Source: an uncultured Gemmatimonadota bacterium (GTDB lineage: Bacteria; Gemmatimonadota; Gemmatimonadetes; Gemmatimonadales; Gemmatimonadaceae). Taken from it: 64,000 nt of DNA. The notes below the pieces were generated by a model that saw only the letters and a program-made list of their open reading frames with translations, did not search any database and was not told the origin of the DNA. The DNA lies in assembly GCA_946478895.1 (NCBI GenBank), contig CAMLDY010000002.1:1-64000 (forward strand), written 5' to 3'. This document shows positions 26,120-35,323 of the stretch, piece by piece (the stretch's first letter is position 1; the number at the start of each line of letters is the position of its first letter). A program made the position numbers and the translations under genes.

Positions 26120-26428
26120 TTAGTTAACGACCGCGAGCACATCGGACTCGCGAAGGATCAGATACTGCTCGGTGTCGATGGTGACTTCGGTGCCGCTGTA
26201 CTTGCCGTACAGGACCTTGTCGCCGACCTTGAGCTCCATCGGGACGCGGACGTTCTTCTCGTAGCGCCCGGGGCCGACGGCAATGATCTCGCCCTGCTGC
26301 GGCTTCTCCTTGGCGGTGTCGGGAATGAACAGTCCGCCGCGCATCTGCTCGGTGTCCTCGAGCGCCTTGACGACGACGCGATCGGCGAGGGGAGCGACCT
26401 TGGTGCTGGCTTGGGTTTTTGTGGCCAT
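26120..26428 (-). CDS. groS: 10 kDa co-chaperonin GroES
   Basis: This 102-residue protein has the GroES core [20 protein letters not shown], the mobile-loop region and the [21 protein letters not shown]-terminus. It caps the GroEL ring. The N-terminus carries a few more residues ([11 protein letters not shown]) than the usual start. It is the first gene of the heat-shock operon, 45 bases downstream of the CIRCE element. Confidence 0.98.
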   Translation of the reverse strand: MATKTQASTKVAPLADRVVVKALEDTEQMRGGLFIPDTAKEKPQQGEIIAVGPGRYEKNVRVPMELKVGDKVLYGKYSGTEVTIDTEQYLILRESDVLAVVN

Positions 26429-26473
26429 AGTTAGCTGCCCTTCTGGAAAGTGGCTGTGGTGGGAGAGTGCTTG

Positions 26474-26500
26474 TTAGCACTCGAGCTTGGTGAGTGCTAA
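26474..26500 (-). promoter_or_regulatory. CIRCE operator (HrcA binding site)
   Basis: The sequence is an exact TTAGCACTC-N9-GAGTGCTAA inverted repeat, the canonical CIRCE element. It lies directly downstream of the promoter and in front of groES, so the operon should be repressed by HrcA and induced by heat. The hrcA gene is not in this window. Confidence 0.97.
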
Positions 26501-26506
26501 GCGTTC

Positions 26507-26535
26507 AAGTTAGGGTGTCCGGACCCGGCAGTCAA
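26507..26535 (-). promoter_or_regulatory. Sigma70-type promoter of groES-groEL
   Basis: On the minus strand TTGACT (26530-26535) and TAACTT (26507-26512) are separated by 17 bases. The CIRCE operator begins six bases downstream, over the expected start site, as in other HrcA-controlled promoters. Confidence 0.75.
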
Positions 26536-26575
26536 CCCGGATCCCCGCCCCCGTAACCGCTCTATTCCCCCAGAC

Positions 26576-27349
26576 TCAGTCCCTTAGCAGCTCGTAGGCG
26601 AGGCGGATCCCCTTAAGGGTCAGAAACGGGTCGACCAGCTCAAGCTCGGCTGAGTAGGGGCGGATGGTTTCGGCCATGCCCCCCGTCGCGATCACCAGCA
26701 GCGGCTCTTTGTTGGGCCACTCCTTCCTGATGCGGCGCACGATCCCGTCAATCGAGTCCACGGCCCCGTACAGGACCCCGGCCCGGATGCACTCGTCGGT
26801 GCGACGAGCGATGACCCGCCTGGGGGCGACGATATCGGTCGCCGGGAGCTGCGCCGTACGCCGGAACAAGGTGTCCGCCGAGATCATTATTCCCGGCTGA
26901 ATGACGCCGCCGAGGAAGGTGCCGTCGGCCGTGATGCAGTCGTAGGTCGTGGCCGTGCCCAGGTCGACGACGATAGCATCGCGCTTGTGAATCCGGCTCG
27001 CCGCGAGCGTGTTCGCAATGCGGTCCGCGCCTACCGTTAATGGCTCCTCGACATCGAGCTTGATTGGAAGCCCAGCGCGGGCATCGACAATCTTCGGCTT
27101 GCTGCCAAAGCACATCTCGCACGCCTCGGCCAGCATTGGCGTGATCGCCGGGACGACCGAGCAGATCGCCGAGCCTTCGGCTCCGTCCGGTGACGCGATG
27201 TCGGATCCCGTTATCGACCGAATCAGTAATGCCAGCTCGTCGGCGGTGCGGGGCGCCGCCGTGGTGAGCCGCCAATGCGAAACGAGATCTTCACCATCGA
27301 AGATGCCAATGGTGATCTCGGAATTGCCGACGTCGAATACGACGATCAT
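26576..27349 (-). CDS. coaX: Type III pantothenate kinase
   Basis: This 257-residue ASKHA-fold kinase performs the first step of coenzyme A synthesis. The nucleotide motif is MIVVFDVGNSEITIGIFDG, the substrate/phosphate motif is LTVGADRIANTLAA, and DLGTATTYDCI is the second phosphate loop. CoaX enzymes need a monovalent cation and are not inhibited by CoA. I start at the ATG at 27347-27349, which overlaps the birA stop; the upstream in-frame extension lies in birA. It is the last gene of a long minus-strand run. Confidence 0.93.
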   Translation of the reverse strand: MIVVFDVGNSEITIGIFDGEDLVSHWRLTTAAPRTADELALLIRSITGSDIASPDGAEGSAICSVVPAITPMLAEACEMCFGSKPKIVDARAGLPIKLDVEEPLTVGADRIANTLAASRIHKRDAIVVDLGTATTYDCITADGTFLGGVIQPGIMISADTLFRRTAQLPATDIVAPRRVIARRTDECIRAGVLYGAVDSIDGIVRRIRKEWPNKEPLLVIATGGMAETIRPYSAELELVDPFLTLKGIRLAYELLRD

Positions 27350-28095
27350 CTCGAGTCCTCGAGAATGAGAGAGCCGGATCGGAACTGCGCGACGGAATCC
27401 GCGAGCGCGACGAGGAGCTCGCCGGTCGGCGTGATGCCAGCCACCCGCCCCAGCGCCGGCTCGGTGCACACCCGCCCGCGAGCCAGATCGCGAGCGGAAA
27501 ATTCTTCCATTTCACTTTCGCTCAGCCTGCCAGTCCGTTGCGCCGCCGACCGTACGGCAGGCACAAGCTCCTGCAGCACATCGAGCCGGCGGGTGCCAGG
27601 CTCGAGTCCTGCCGCGGCCTCGACACCCTCCGGCTGGATGACGTTGATCCCGATCCCGATCGCCACCCATTCGACCGATTGCTCACGCCAGCGCGCTTCG
27701 ACCAGAATTCCCGCAAGCTTATCCTGATCGACGTAGAGATCGTTCGGCCATTTCACCCGAATGGGCTCCGCCGCGAATCGATCGAGCGCTTCAGCCGCTG
27801 CAAGTCCAACGCGAAGGGAGAGCACTCCGATGCCGGATGGATCCCGCGGTCGCTCGATGAGGGTCATCCATATGCCCGCGCCCGGTGATGATTGCCAGCT
27901 TTTGCCGCCCCTGCCCCGCCCTGCGGTTTGCTCGTCGGCGATGACCAGCGTGCCTGCGGTCGCGCCTTCGGACGCGAGGCGGTGTGCGACGTCCATAGTC
28001 GACGGCGCGGAGTCGAGCAGTTCCACACGCGGGAGCTCGAGCATCTGCTCCAACGCCTCGTGGCTGGCTCCGTCCAGAGTCGCGAGGTCAACCAC
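27346..28095 (-). CDS. birA: Biotin--[acetyl-CoA-carboxylase] ligase (no DNA-binding domain)
   Basis: This 249-residue enzyme activates biotin and attaches it to the carboxylase carrier protein. The biotin/ATP loop is TAGRGRGGKSWQSSPG, followed by KWPNDLYVDQDKLAGIL. The N-terminal winged-helix repressor domain of E. coli BirA is missing, so this is a ligase only. The start is GTG at 28093-28095, overlapping uppP by eight bases; the end overlaps coaX by four. The birA-coaX pair is common in many phyla. Confidence 0.92.
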   Translation of the reverse strand: MVDLATLDGASHEALEQMLELPRVELLDSAPSTMDVAHRLASEGATAGTLVIADEQTAGRGRGGKSWQSSPGAGIWMTLIERPRDPSGIGVLSLRVGLAAAEALDRFAAEPIRVKWPNDLYVDQDKLAGILVEARWREQSVEWVAIGIGINVIQPEGVEAAAGLEPGTRRLDVLQELVPAVRSAAQRTGRLSESEMEEFSARDLARGRVCTEPALGRVAGITPTGELLVALADSVAQFRSGSLILEDSR

Positions 28096-28891
28096 GCGTG
28101 TAGAGAATCGCCAGAACTGCGAGCCCGAGCGCGAGGCGGTAGAAGGCGAAAATACCGTAGCTGTGTCGGGTCACGTAGCGCATCAGAATCGAGATCGCCA
28201 GCCAGCCGCTGATCGCCGACGCCACTACTCCCGACATCAGCTCGTTGGTGAGGCCTCCTTCATGAAGCGCCTTCGGACCCTCGAGCACCACCGCGGCGGC
28301 AATGATCGGCATGCTCATGAGAAAGCTGAACTCCGCCGCGCTTTCGCGATCGAACCGAAGACCGCGACCGGTTGTAATTGTCGAACCTGAGCGCGAAACG
28401 CCGGGAATCAGAGCGATCACCTGCGACAAGCCAATCAGAAGGGCGTCTATCCACCGCATCTCGCCAAGGATCCGGCGCTGGTCGACCAGCTTGTCGACCA
28501 GCCACAGAATCAGGCCCATTACTATCAGTGCGATCGCGATCAGCTGCGGGCTGCGAAACGCGGACTCGGCGCGTGATTGCAGCAGGAAGCCGCCGATCGC
28601 GCCTGGTATCGTGGCGACAATCAGGTAGATCACTCGGCGTTTTTCCGGCGTTTCGATGCGGCCGGAAGTAACGATTCCAAACGCCGCTTTGATCAGGGCG
28701 AGCCATTCCATCCGGAAGTACCAGAGCACCGCGATCAGCGTCCCGAAATGGAGCGCGACATCGAAGGCGAGCCCGGGATCCTCCCAGCCGAACAGCCACG
28801 GCACGAGCGTGAGATGCGCGGAGCTGCTGATGGGCAGAAATTCGGAAAGACCCTGGATGATGCCGAGCGCAACCGCCTGGAGTGGTGTCAT
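28088..28891 (-). CDS. uppP: Undecaprenyl-diphosphate phosphatase
   Basis: This 267-residue polytopic membrane enzyme recycles the undecaprenyl carrier lipid for peptidoglycan and polysaccharide export. The two active-site regions are present: GLSEFLPISSSAHLTL near the N-terminus and IPGVSRSGSTITTGR at about 160-175. About seven or eight hydrophobic helices are visible. I start at the ATG at 28889-28891 because the in-frame extension overlaps bshA and is not membrane-like. High dosage of this family gives bacitracin resistance in other bacteria. Confidence 0.95.
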   Translation of the reverse strand: MTPLQAVALGIIQGLSEFLPISSSAHLTLVPWLFGWEDPGLAFDVALHFGTLIAVLWYFRMEWLALIKAAFGIVTSGRIETPEKRRVIYLIVATIPGAIGGFLLQSRAESAFRSPQLIAIALIVMGLILWLVDKLVDQRRILGEMRWIDALLIGLSQVIALIPGVSRSGSTITTGRGLRFDRESAAEFSFLMSMPIIAAAVVLEGPKALHEGGLTNELMSGVVASAISGWLAISILMRYVTRHSYGIFAFYRLALGLAVLAILYTRG

Positions 28892-30027
28892 GTGTTGGTT
28901 GGCGTGAGTGAATCGCGGTACAGCGATTCGTACTTGCTGACGATGGCATCCCTTGCGAACCGCTCCCGCGCGTCGGCCGCGGCGAGATTGCTCATCTCGG
29001 CCCACCGCGCGCGATCGCTGAGAATCGCGAGCGATGCCGCGGCCATGCCGGCCACATCACCAACGGCGCAGAGGGTTCCGGTCTCGCCGTCGCGAACGAC
29101 CTCGGGCAATCCGCCGGCGTTGCTGCCGACGACGGGCACACCGGAAGCCAGTGCCTCGAGCGCGCTCAGGCCGAAGGATTCGCTCTGGCTCGGCAGCAGA
29201 AACAGATCGGCCGCGGCGAGCAGCGGCGCGATTTGATCCAGCTTGCCGAGGAACGAGACCGAGTGCTCGACGCCGAGGAGGCGGGCTTCCTCTTCAGCGG
29301 CGGGCCGGTCGGGCCCGTCGCCGATCATGACAAGCACGCTCGGCAGCTCCCGGTTCACTTCGGCGTAGATCCTGATGACGTCCCGCACTCGCTTCACCGT
29401 CCTGAAATTGGAGACGTGCATCAGGATCGGCTTGGACCGCGCGAGCTCGTTCTTGAGCAGCGCCGGATACTTGCTGCGGTCGTAGATGTCCGGATCGATG
29501 AAGTTGTGGATCACGTCGACGTCGGGACCATCGCAGCCGAAGGCGCGGCACGTCTCCTCGCGGAGGTACTGCGAGACCGCGGTGATGCGGTCCGACTTCT
29601 CGATCGAGAACTTGGTGATCGGATAGAATGAAGGATCCTGGCCGACGATGGTGATGTCGGTGCCGTGCAGGGTGGTGAGTACGTGGACATCTTCGCCGTT
29701 CTCGCGCAGCATCTCGCGGGCGATCCACGCGCTCGCGGCATGCGGGATCGCGTAGTGACAGTGGAGGAGCTCGAGGCCGTGCCCTTTCACGACCTCGTGC
29801 ATTCTGACGGCGAGTGCGAGATCGTAGGGTGGAAACTCGAACAGCGGATAGCGTCCGACATCCACCTCGTGGAAGAAGATCCGCGGCAGAAACGATGGCA
29901 GTCGGAACGGCTGCCGATAGGTGATGAAATGGACCTCGTGTCCACGGTCCGCGAGCGCTATTCCCAGCTCGGTCGCGACGGCCCCCGAGCCGCCGTACGT
30001 CGGGTAGCAGGTGATGCCAATCTTCAC
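28888..30027 (-). CDS. bshA: N-acetyl-alpha-D-glucosaminyl L-malate synthase BshA (GT4 family)
   Basis: This 379-residue retaining glycosyltransferase starts MKIGITCYPTYGGSGAVATE, the hallmark N-terminus of BshA. Other conserved parts are LTTLHGTDITIVG, HVSNFRTVKR and the donor-site ESFGLSALEALASGVPVVG (EX7E). BshA joins GlcNAc from UDP-GlcNAc to L-malate, the first step of bacillithiol synthesis. BshB and BshC are not in this window, so the pathway is inferred from one gene. It overlaps uppP by four bases and miaA by four. Confidence 0.85.
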   Translation of the reverse strand: MKIGITCYPTYGGSGAVATELGIALADRGHEVHFITYRQPFRLPSFLPRIFFHEVDVGRYPLFEFPPYDLALAVRMHEVVKGHGLELLHCHYAIPHAASAWIAREMLRENGEDVHVLTTLHGTDITIVGQDPSFYPITKFSIEKSDRITAVSQYLREETCRAFGCDGPDVDVIHNFIDPDIYDRSKYPALLKNELARSKPILMHVSNFRTVKRVRDVIRIYAEVNRELPSVLVMIGDGPDRPAAEEEARLLGVEHSVSFLGKLDQIAPLLAAADLFLLPSQSESFGLSALEALASGVPVVGSNAGGLPEVVRDGETGTLCAVGDVAGMAAASLAILSDRARWAEMSNLAAADARERFARDAIVSKYESLYRDSLTPTNT

Positions 30028-30950
30028 TCAGCGCTCTCCCACCATTCTCGCGCAACCGTCGCGGAGTCGGAGTCTTCAGGATTTAGGATCGTGACCGCCG
30101 CCGCCGGCAATTGATGTCTGAACCACGTACGCTGTCGCTTCGCGTACTGGCGAGTCTCAATAATGATCCGCTCGCGCGCCGATGACAAATCAGCTCGGCC
30201 AAGCAGGTGATCGCGAATGACTCCATAGCCGCTCGCCTTCCATGCCGGCGCATCGTCCGGAATTTTTCGCATCAGCTCGCGAACCTCGTCGACCCAGCCC
30301 GCGGCGAGCATTGCGTCCACCCGATTCGCGATCCGCTCGCGGAGGGAATCCCCGGGATCCACGACGAGATAAGTCGCGACCGGCGCATGCGCGTCCGGCG
30401 CACTGCGCTCGTTGTTCTTCGCGTGCAGATCGCTGATGCGCTCGCCCGCAAGAAGCGCCGTCTCGATCGCGCGAACGAGCTGGGTCCGGCCGAGGTGCGC
30501 GCGGACCGGGTCCAGCTCCTCGCACCAGCGTCTAAGCTCGGCGAGCGACATCCGATCAAGCTCGTTTTCGAGCTTCGCGCGCCGCGAGGCGTCGATTTCG
30601 GGAGCGACGAAAAGCGGGTCGACCAGTGCCCGTATGTACAGCCCCGTTCCCCCGACCACCACCGGCACCTTTTCGATCTCGCAAGCGCACTCGATCCACT
30701 CGTCGGCTGCGTCGGCCCAGCGTGCAGCTGAGTATCTCTCATCAGCCTCGACGACATCTATGCCGTAGTGTTGGACGCGCGCACACTCCTCGGACGTCGG
30801 CTTGGCAGTCCCGATGTCGAAGTCGCAGTACACCTGCCGCGAGTCGGCGCTGACTATGGCGCCCTGATATCTCTCACAGAGCTCGAGCGCAAGCGAGGAT
30901 TTGCCCGCCGCAGTCGGTCCGCAAACTATCCGCAGTTTATCTGCGCCCAA
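30024..30950 (-). CDS. miaA: tRNA dimethylallyltransferase
   Basis: This roughly 308-residue enzyme transfers a dimethylallyl group to A37 of tRNAs reading UNN codons. The P-loop is RIVCGPTAAGKSSLA; GAIVSADSRQVYCDFDIGTAKP and VVVGGTGLYIRALVDPLF are family signatures, and QYAKRQRTWFRHQ is the tRNA-binding end. I place the start at TTG (30948-30950), which overlaps the mutL end by 14 bases. The longer upstream frame lies inside mutL. The mutL-miaA order is conserved in many bacteria. Confidence 0.92.
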   Translation of the reverse strand: MGADKLRIVCGPTAAGKSSLALELCERYQGAIVSADSRQVYCDFDIGTAKPTSEECARVQHYGIDVVEADERYSAARWADAADEWIECACEIEKVPVVVGGTGLYIRALVDPLFVAPEIDASRRAKLENELDRMSLAELRRWCEELDPVRAHLGRTQLVRAIETALLAGERISDLHAKNNERSAPDAHAPVATYLVVDPGDSLRERIANRVDAMLAAGWVDEVRELMRKIPDDAPAWKASGYGVIRDHLLGRADLSSARERIIIETRQYAKRQRTWFRHQLPAAAVTILNPEDSDSATVAREWWESAE

Positions 30951-32688
30951 AACGCCGCTCGACTTCGTCCCAGGTGAGGTGCACGATTGTCGAGCGTCCG
31001 TGCACATCGTGCGCGGGCAACGTCGTGTCCCGGAGTGCCGCGAACAAGGAGCGCATCTCAGCCTGTGAGAGCTCTTCGCCGGCCTTGATCGCCGCCTTGC
31101 ACGCCACCGTTGCGGCGAGCCGCTCGTGCTTGGCAGCAGTTCCCGCAACACGGTCGCCAGTCAACGCGTCGAGCGTATCACGCAGACAACGCTCGGCGTC
31201 GAAACGCGGGTGCGGCATCGGCACAGTGTTGACGATGAGAGTGTTTCCGCCAAACCCTTCGACCTCAAAGCCCAGCTTCTCCAGATACTCGCGATTGGCA
31301 TCGAACGCTTCCCCTTCGGCGGGACCGAGATGGAGCGTAAGCGGAAGCAGCAGTCGCTGCGCCGGGGCGGACGCACTCTCCAGAGCCTGCATGAACTGCT
31401 CGTAGAGCACGCGTTCGTGCGCTGAATGCTGATCGATGAGGACGAGACCTTCCTCGTGCTCAAAGGTGATGTACGTGCGTCGTAGCTGAAACAGGGGCGG
31501 GATCGGTGCCGCCTCCGGAGTGGTCTCGTTCGCTGCGACTGCCACCCCGTTTGCCGGAACGACGTCCTCGCCCGCCATTTCGACAAAGAGCGGAGCGGCG
31601 CGATCCGGCTGTGAGCGCAGAATGCTCGTTCCGGGGCTGGGCGGAAACTCGGTCGGCCGGAAGCTGAACGAAGTCCCACGAAACCCGAACGAGGCGGCGC
31701 TGTCGAGAGTACCGAGCGCTCTTCGGACGGCGATCTCGACGGCTCGCTCGACGTTCCAGCGGTCGCGAAACCGCACCTCCGCCTTCGCGGGATGCACGTT
31801 CACATCGACCGAGTCGGCGGCAAGCGTGACGTTCAGAAAGAAGGACGGCCGCAGTCCGGCGACTATCGTCGAGCGGTAAGCCGCCTCCACCGCGCGCGCG
31901 ATTCCGGCGTCGCGCACTGCACGGCCGTTGATCGCGAGGAATACCCGCCGCGTCGACGTTCCGACATCGACCGGACGCTGCACGAGTCCGCTTACGTGGA
32001 CCGGTCCCGAGACGTCGTCGACGTCGATCAGATCTTCCGCGTAGCGGCCGCCCCAGATTGCGCCGAGCCGGGAGCGCATGCTGGACACCGGAGGAAGCAC
32101 CAGCGCGCTTTTTCCGTCATGCGAGATGTGGATGCGCACCGAAGGCCGCGTCAACGCGAGAGCGGTCAGCGATTCCACCGCACTTCGCCATTCTGATCGC
32201 GCGCTGCGCAAGAACTTGAGACGCGCCGGCACATTGTAGAACAGCTGGCCGACCGAGACCGTCGTGCCCTGCCGCCTCGACGTCTGTTCGGGCGGCGACA
32301 CCTGCCCACCGCTCACCCGCATGCACGTCCCTTCGCCATCGGCAGCCGCTGTTTGTATCTCGAAGTGGGATACCGATGCAATCGCCGGCAGCGCCTCACC
32401 CCGGAATCCGAACGTCGCCACGCCGACCAGATCGGACGCGCTGCGAATCTTCGATGTGCCGTGCCTGGACAACGCGAGTGGCAGCTCCTCCGCCGTCATC
32501 CCCGAGCCGTCGTCGCTCACCCGGATCAGGCGGCGTCCGCCGTCCTCGAGCGTGATCTCGATGGCCGTGGCACCCGCGTCGATCGAATTCTCGACCAGCT
32601 CCTTTACAACCGAGGATGGCCGCTCGACGACTTCGCCGGCCGCGATCTGATCGGCAACCGATCCCGGAAGAATGGAAATCCGTGACAT
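30937..32688 (-). CDS. mutL: DNA mismatch repair protein MutL
   Basis: This 583-residue protein has an N-terminal GHKL ATPase (VKELVENSIDAGATAIE, DDGSGM and TFGFRGEALPAIASVS). A Pro-rich linker (about 340-385) leads to a C-terminal dimerisation domain. The C-domain contains IDQHSAHERVLYEQF, close to the DQHA(X)2E(X)4E endonuclease motif with Ser for Ala, plus ATVACKAAIKAG. MutL is therefore likely a nicking endonuclease, as in bacteria without MutH. The start at 32686-32688 follows batB by 11 bases. Confidence 0.95.
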   Translation of the reverse strand: MSRISILPGSVADQIAAGEVVERPSSVVKELVENSIDAGATAIEITLEDGGRRLIRVSDDGSGMTAEELPLALSRHGTSKIRSASDLVGVATFGFRGEALPAIASVSHFEIQTAAADGEGTCMRVSGGQVSPPEQTSRRQGTTVSVGQLFYNVPARLKFLRSARSEWRSAVESLTALALTRPSVRIHISHDGKSALVLPPVSSMRSRLGAIWGGRYAEDLIDVDDVSGPVHVSGLVQRPVDVGTSTRRVFLAINGRAVRDAGIARAVEAAYRSTIVAGLRPSFFLNVTLAADSVDVNVHPAKAEVRFRDRWNVERAVEIAVRRALGTLDSAASFGFRGTSFSFRPTEFPPSPGTSILRSQPDRAAPLFVEMAGEDVVPANGVAVAANETTPEAAPIPPLFQLRRTYITFEHEEGLVLIDQHSAHERVLYEQFMQALESASAPAQRLLLPLTLHLGPAEGEAFDANREYLEKLGFEVEGFGGNTLIVNTVPMPHPRFDAERCLRDTLDALTGDRVAGTAAKHERLAATVACKAAIKAGEELSQAEMRSLFAALRDTTLPAHDVHGRSTIVHLTWDEVERRFGRR

Positions 32689-32699
32689 ACCTTCCGAAG

Positions 32700-34331
32700 C
32701 TACCAGTCCTTGCCGCGCGGCGGCACGGGTACGTTTCGGGCCTGGTGCTTCCCTTGTACGTCGGTCTCCTTGTCCTCGGCGGCGTTGAGCACTGCTTCGG
32801 CCTGCTGTGGAGTCATTCCGGGCACGGGTTTGGGCGCGGGTGAAGGGTTGGGACTTGGTGCCGGGGTGGGCGCGTTGCTCTGCCCGCCGCCACCGCCGCC
32901 TCCTCCACCTCCGCCACCGCCCCCTCCTCCGCCGCCGCCTTTTCGCTGTCTGAGGGCGAGCTCGTAGTTCCAGCGCGAATCGGAATCCGCGACCGCTACT
33001 TCCAGAATCTGCTTGTAGCGGTAGAGCGCGCTGTCCAGCGGAGCGTCGGCGGAATCTTTCGCGCGCCGGCCCTGAACCAGATAGTCGAGTCCAAGATTGA
33101 AGCGCGCATGGTGTCGTACCTCAGCGTCCTTCGAATCCGCGGCTTTTGTGAGCGGTGGGAGGGCCGGAGCCAGCGAGTCGCGCAACAACAATCTCGTCCC
33201 GGAGTTATAAAGCTCGATCGCGGGCTTGTCGCGCTCGGCGCTTCGACAGGATACGGTCATGAGCAGAAGCATCGTTGCAGTCGTCGCTGCAGCAGCAACA
33301 GCGCGCCCACGACGACGCCTCGTCTGAAGGAACGTATCGAGGGCGAGCAGCAGAAGCGCGGCGAGCACGAACCATTGGAACTGCGCGCCGAGATTCTCGC
33401 CCGACACGATCGACCGTGGGTTGGCGTGAAGAGTATTGAGCGCCTGGCGGATCTGTCCGGCCTTGTCGGGTGTGCGCGCGTCGATGAAGATCCCTTTCCC
33501 TGCGGCGGCAATCGACTTGAGCAGCGCCGGATCGTAATGCGTGACGACGATGTTTCCGTTCTCGTCGCGCTTCTGAGTCACCGTTCGATTCTCGACGATC
33601 GGGATGGTCGACCCCTCGGGCGTACCGAAGCCGACAGTGATGATCACGAAGCCCATCTGCGCGGCGCGCTTCGCTTCGGCCAGGACTTCGTCGGGGTTGT
33701 CGAAGCCTTCGCCGTCGCTCATCAGCACGATGACTTTGTCGCCCTGCGACTTGTTGAGCGCAAGCAGATTGGTCGCCTGCCTGAGAGCGCTGCCCAGCGA
33801 GCTGCCGCCCTGTCCCACGATCGACGGATCGAGATTCTGCAGGTAAAGGTCGAGGGCGCTGTTGTCGACAGTAAGCGGCGTGAGGATGTAGCTGCGGCCC
33901 GCGAACGCGAGCAGCCCGAAGCGATCGCCCGGCGAGAGATCACGCAGGCGGTTGATCTCCTGCTTCATGGCCTGGAGCCGGCTCGGCTTCTCGTCAGTGG
34001 CGAGCATCGACAGCGACGCGTCGAGTGCGAGCACGACGTCCACGCCCTGCTGCTTGACGACATTTTGCTCGACACCCCAGCGTGGTCCGGCGAGCGCGAT
34101 CCCGATCAGCAGCGTGGCAAGAGCGGCGCGCAAGATCGCCGACGAAGTCCGCTGGCGGCTGACAGATGGCGCGAGCCGGGCGATCATGGAGTCCGTACCC
34201 AGCCGCGACAGGCGCTGTTTGCGTGCGCGCAGTCCCCAGCGCACCAGCCACGCCGTCACCAGCGGCAGCGCGATCGCGAGGCCCAGTGCCCACGGCCACT
34301 GGATGTAGCGGAGCCAGTCACCGAAACTCAT
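32700..34331 (-). CDS. batB: BatB-like von Willebrand factor A protein fused to a BatC-like TPR region, with a 19-glycine tract
   Basis: This 543-residue protein begins with two membrane segments (about 10-30 and 67-85), then a VWA domain (about 90-280) with the MIDAS motif LALDASLSMLAT and later VIVLMSDGEGFD. A third membrane segment at about 315-330 is followed by another hydrophobic stretch ending MTVSCRSAERD, like a buried lipobox. A TPR-type helical region comes next (GLDYLVQGRRAKD, DSRWNYELALRQRK), then 19 consecutive Gly codons (32883-32939) and a Pro-rich tail. The TPR part looks like BatC, usually a separate gene. The ATG overlaps batA by four bases. Confidence 0.8.
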   Translation of the reverse strand: MSFGDWLRYIQWPWALGLAIALPLVTAWLVRWGLRARKQRLSRLGTDSMIARLAPSVSRQRTSSAILRAALATLLIGIALAGPRWGVEQNVVKQQGVDVVLALDASLSMLATDEKPSRLQAMKQEINRLRDLSPGDRFGLLAFAGRSYILTPLTVDNSALDLYLQNLDPSIVGQGGSSLGSALRQATNLLALNKSQGDKVIVLMSDGEGFDNPDEVLAEAKRAAQMGFVIITVGFGTPEGSTIPIVENRTVTQKRDENGNIVVTHYDPALLKSIAAAGKGIFIDARTPDKAGQIRQALNTLHANPRSIVSGENLGAQFQWFVLAALLLLALDTFLQTRRRRGRAVAAAATTATMLLLMTVSCRSAERDKPAIELYNSGTRLLLRDSLAPALPPLTKAADSKDAEVRHHARFNLGLDYLVQGRRAKDSADAPLDSALYRYKQILEVAVADSDSRWNYELALRQRKGGGGGGGGGGGGGGGGGGGQSNAPTPAPSPNPSPAPKPVPGMTPQQAEAVLNAAEDKETDVQGKHQARNVPVPPRGKDW

Positions 34332-35323
34332 GGCAGCGGCGCCTTCCACGCGACGATGCCGAGCTCCGCGAAAAGCGCGACCAGGCCCAGCGCCAGCGGC
34401 CAGCGATAGAGCTCGCGATATCGAACGACCGTGCTCGAGTGCACCGGCGCGCGCTCCATCCGATCGATCACCGCATAGATGTTCTGCAGCGCCGCCGCGT
34501 CGCGCGCCCTGAAGTACCGGCCACCAGTCATGCGCGCGATGTTGCTGAGCAGCGCCTCGTCAATCTCGACCGGCTGGTACTCGTACCGCAGGCCGCCGGC
34601 GGCGTTTCTGCCCACCGGAACGGGTGCCATGCCGACGCTTCCCACTCCGATACCGTAAATCTTTATCCCGTACGCTGTCGCTGCCTTGGCAGCGACGAGG
34701 GGCTCGATGCTGCCGCGATTGTTGACGCCGTCGGTAAGAAGAATCAGCACCCGCGACTTGCCGGGCGCGTCGCGGAGCCGATTGGCAGCAGTGGCGATCG
34801 CCGTCCCGATCGCCGTCCCATCCTCGAGCTGGCCGGCCTGCAGGTTCGACACCGCCTGCATCACGACTGGATAGTCTGTCGTCAGTGGAACCTGCGTCAG
34901 CGCTTCTCCCGCGAATGCGACGATACCGATGCGGTCCGAAGTGCGGCGGGCGATGAACTGCTTGACCTTGTCCTTCGCCACCTCGATGCGATTCGCGGGG
35001 CGGAAATCGAGCGCTAGCATCGAGCTCGAGAGATCGATCGCCAGCACGATGTTGATGCCTTCGCTGGTCTGGGTCTCGGTGTGGGCGCCCGACCGTGGAC
35101 GCGCCAGAGCAATGATGAACGATGCGAGCGCGATGTTGCGCAGAACGAAGATCGCCGTGGGAACCCAGCCGCCGATGTGAGGGCCGCTCGCCAGCACTGC
35201 GGTGCGTGAGAACACGATTGCGTCCTTCCGACGCAGCGAACGCCAGATCCACCACGCCGGCAACAGCAGCAGCAGCCACAGCGCCTCGGGCGTGTACAGC
35301 TCGAACAATCCGAAGATTTTCAC
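34328..35323 (-). CDS. batA: BatA-like von Willebrand factor A membrane protein
   Basis: This 331-residue protein has N-terminal membrane helices (LWLLLLLPAWWIW and IFVLRNIALASFIIALA), a VWA domain with the MIDAS triad (IVLAIDLSSSMLALDF, then Thr in GTAIGTAIATAAN and Asp in LLTDGVNNRG) and a C-terminal membrane helix. BatA belongs to the aerotolerance-type operon (MoxR, DUF58, BatD, BatA, BatB), linked to envelope stress and metal-dependent protein assembly in the inner membrane. It overlaps both neighbours by four bases. Confidence 0.85.
   Translation of the reverse strand: MKIFGLFELYTPEALWLLLLLPAWWIWRSLRRKDAIVFSRTAVLASGPHIGGWVPTAIFVLRNIALASFIIALARPRSGAHTETQTSEGINIVLAIDLSSSMLALDFRPANRIEVAKDKVKQFIARRTSDRIGIVAFAGEALTQVPLTTDYPVVMQAVSNLQAGQLEDGTAIGTAIATAANRLRDAPGKSRVLILLTDGVNNRGSIEPLVAAKAATAYGIKIYGIGVGSVGMAPVPVGRNAAGGLRYEYQPVEIDEALLSNIARMTGGRYFRARDAAALQNIYAVIDRMERAPVHSSTVVRYRELYRWPLALGLVALFAELGIVAWKAPLP

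Noticed and set aside
32883..32939. A CRISPR or microsatellite interpretation of the GC-rich triplet run
   Set aside because: There are no spacers, and the triplets vary (all four Gly codons), so it is a coding poly-Gly tract, not a simple DNA repeat.
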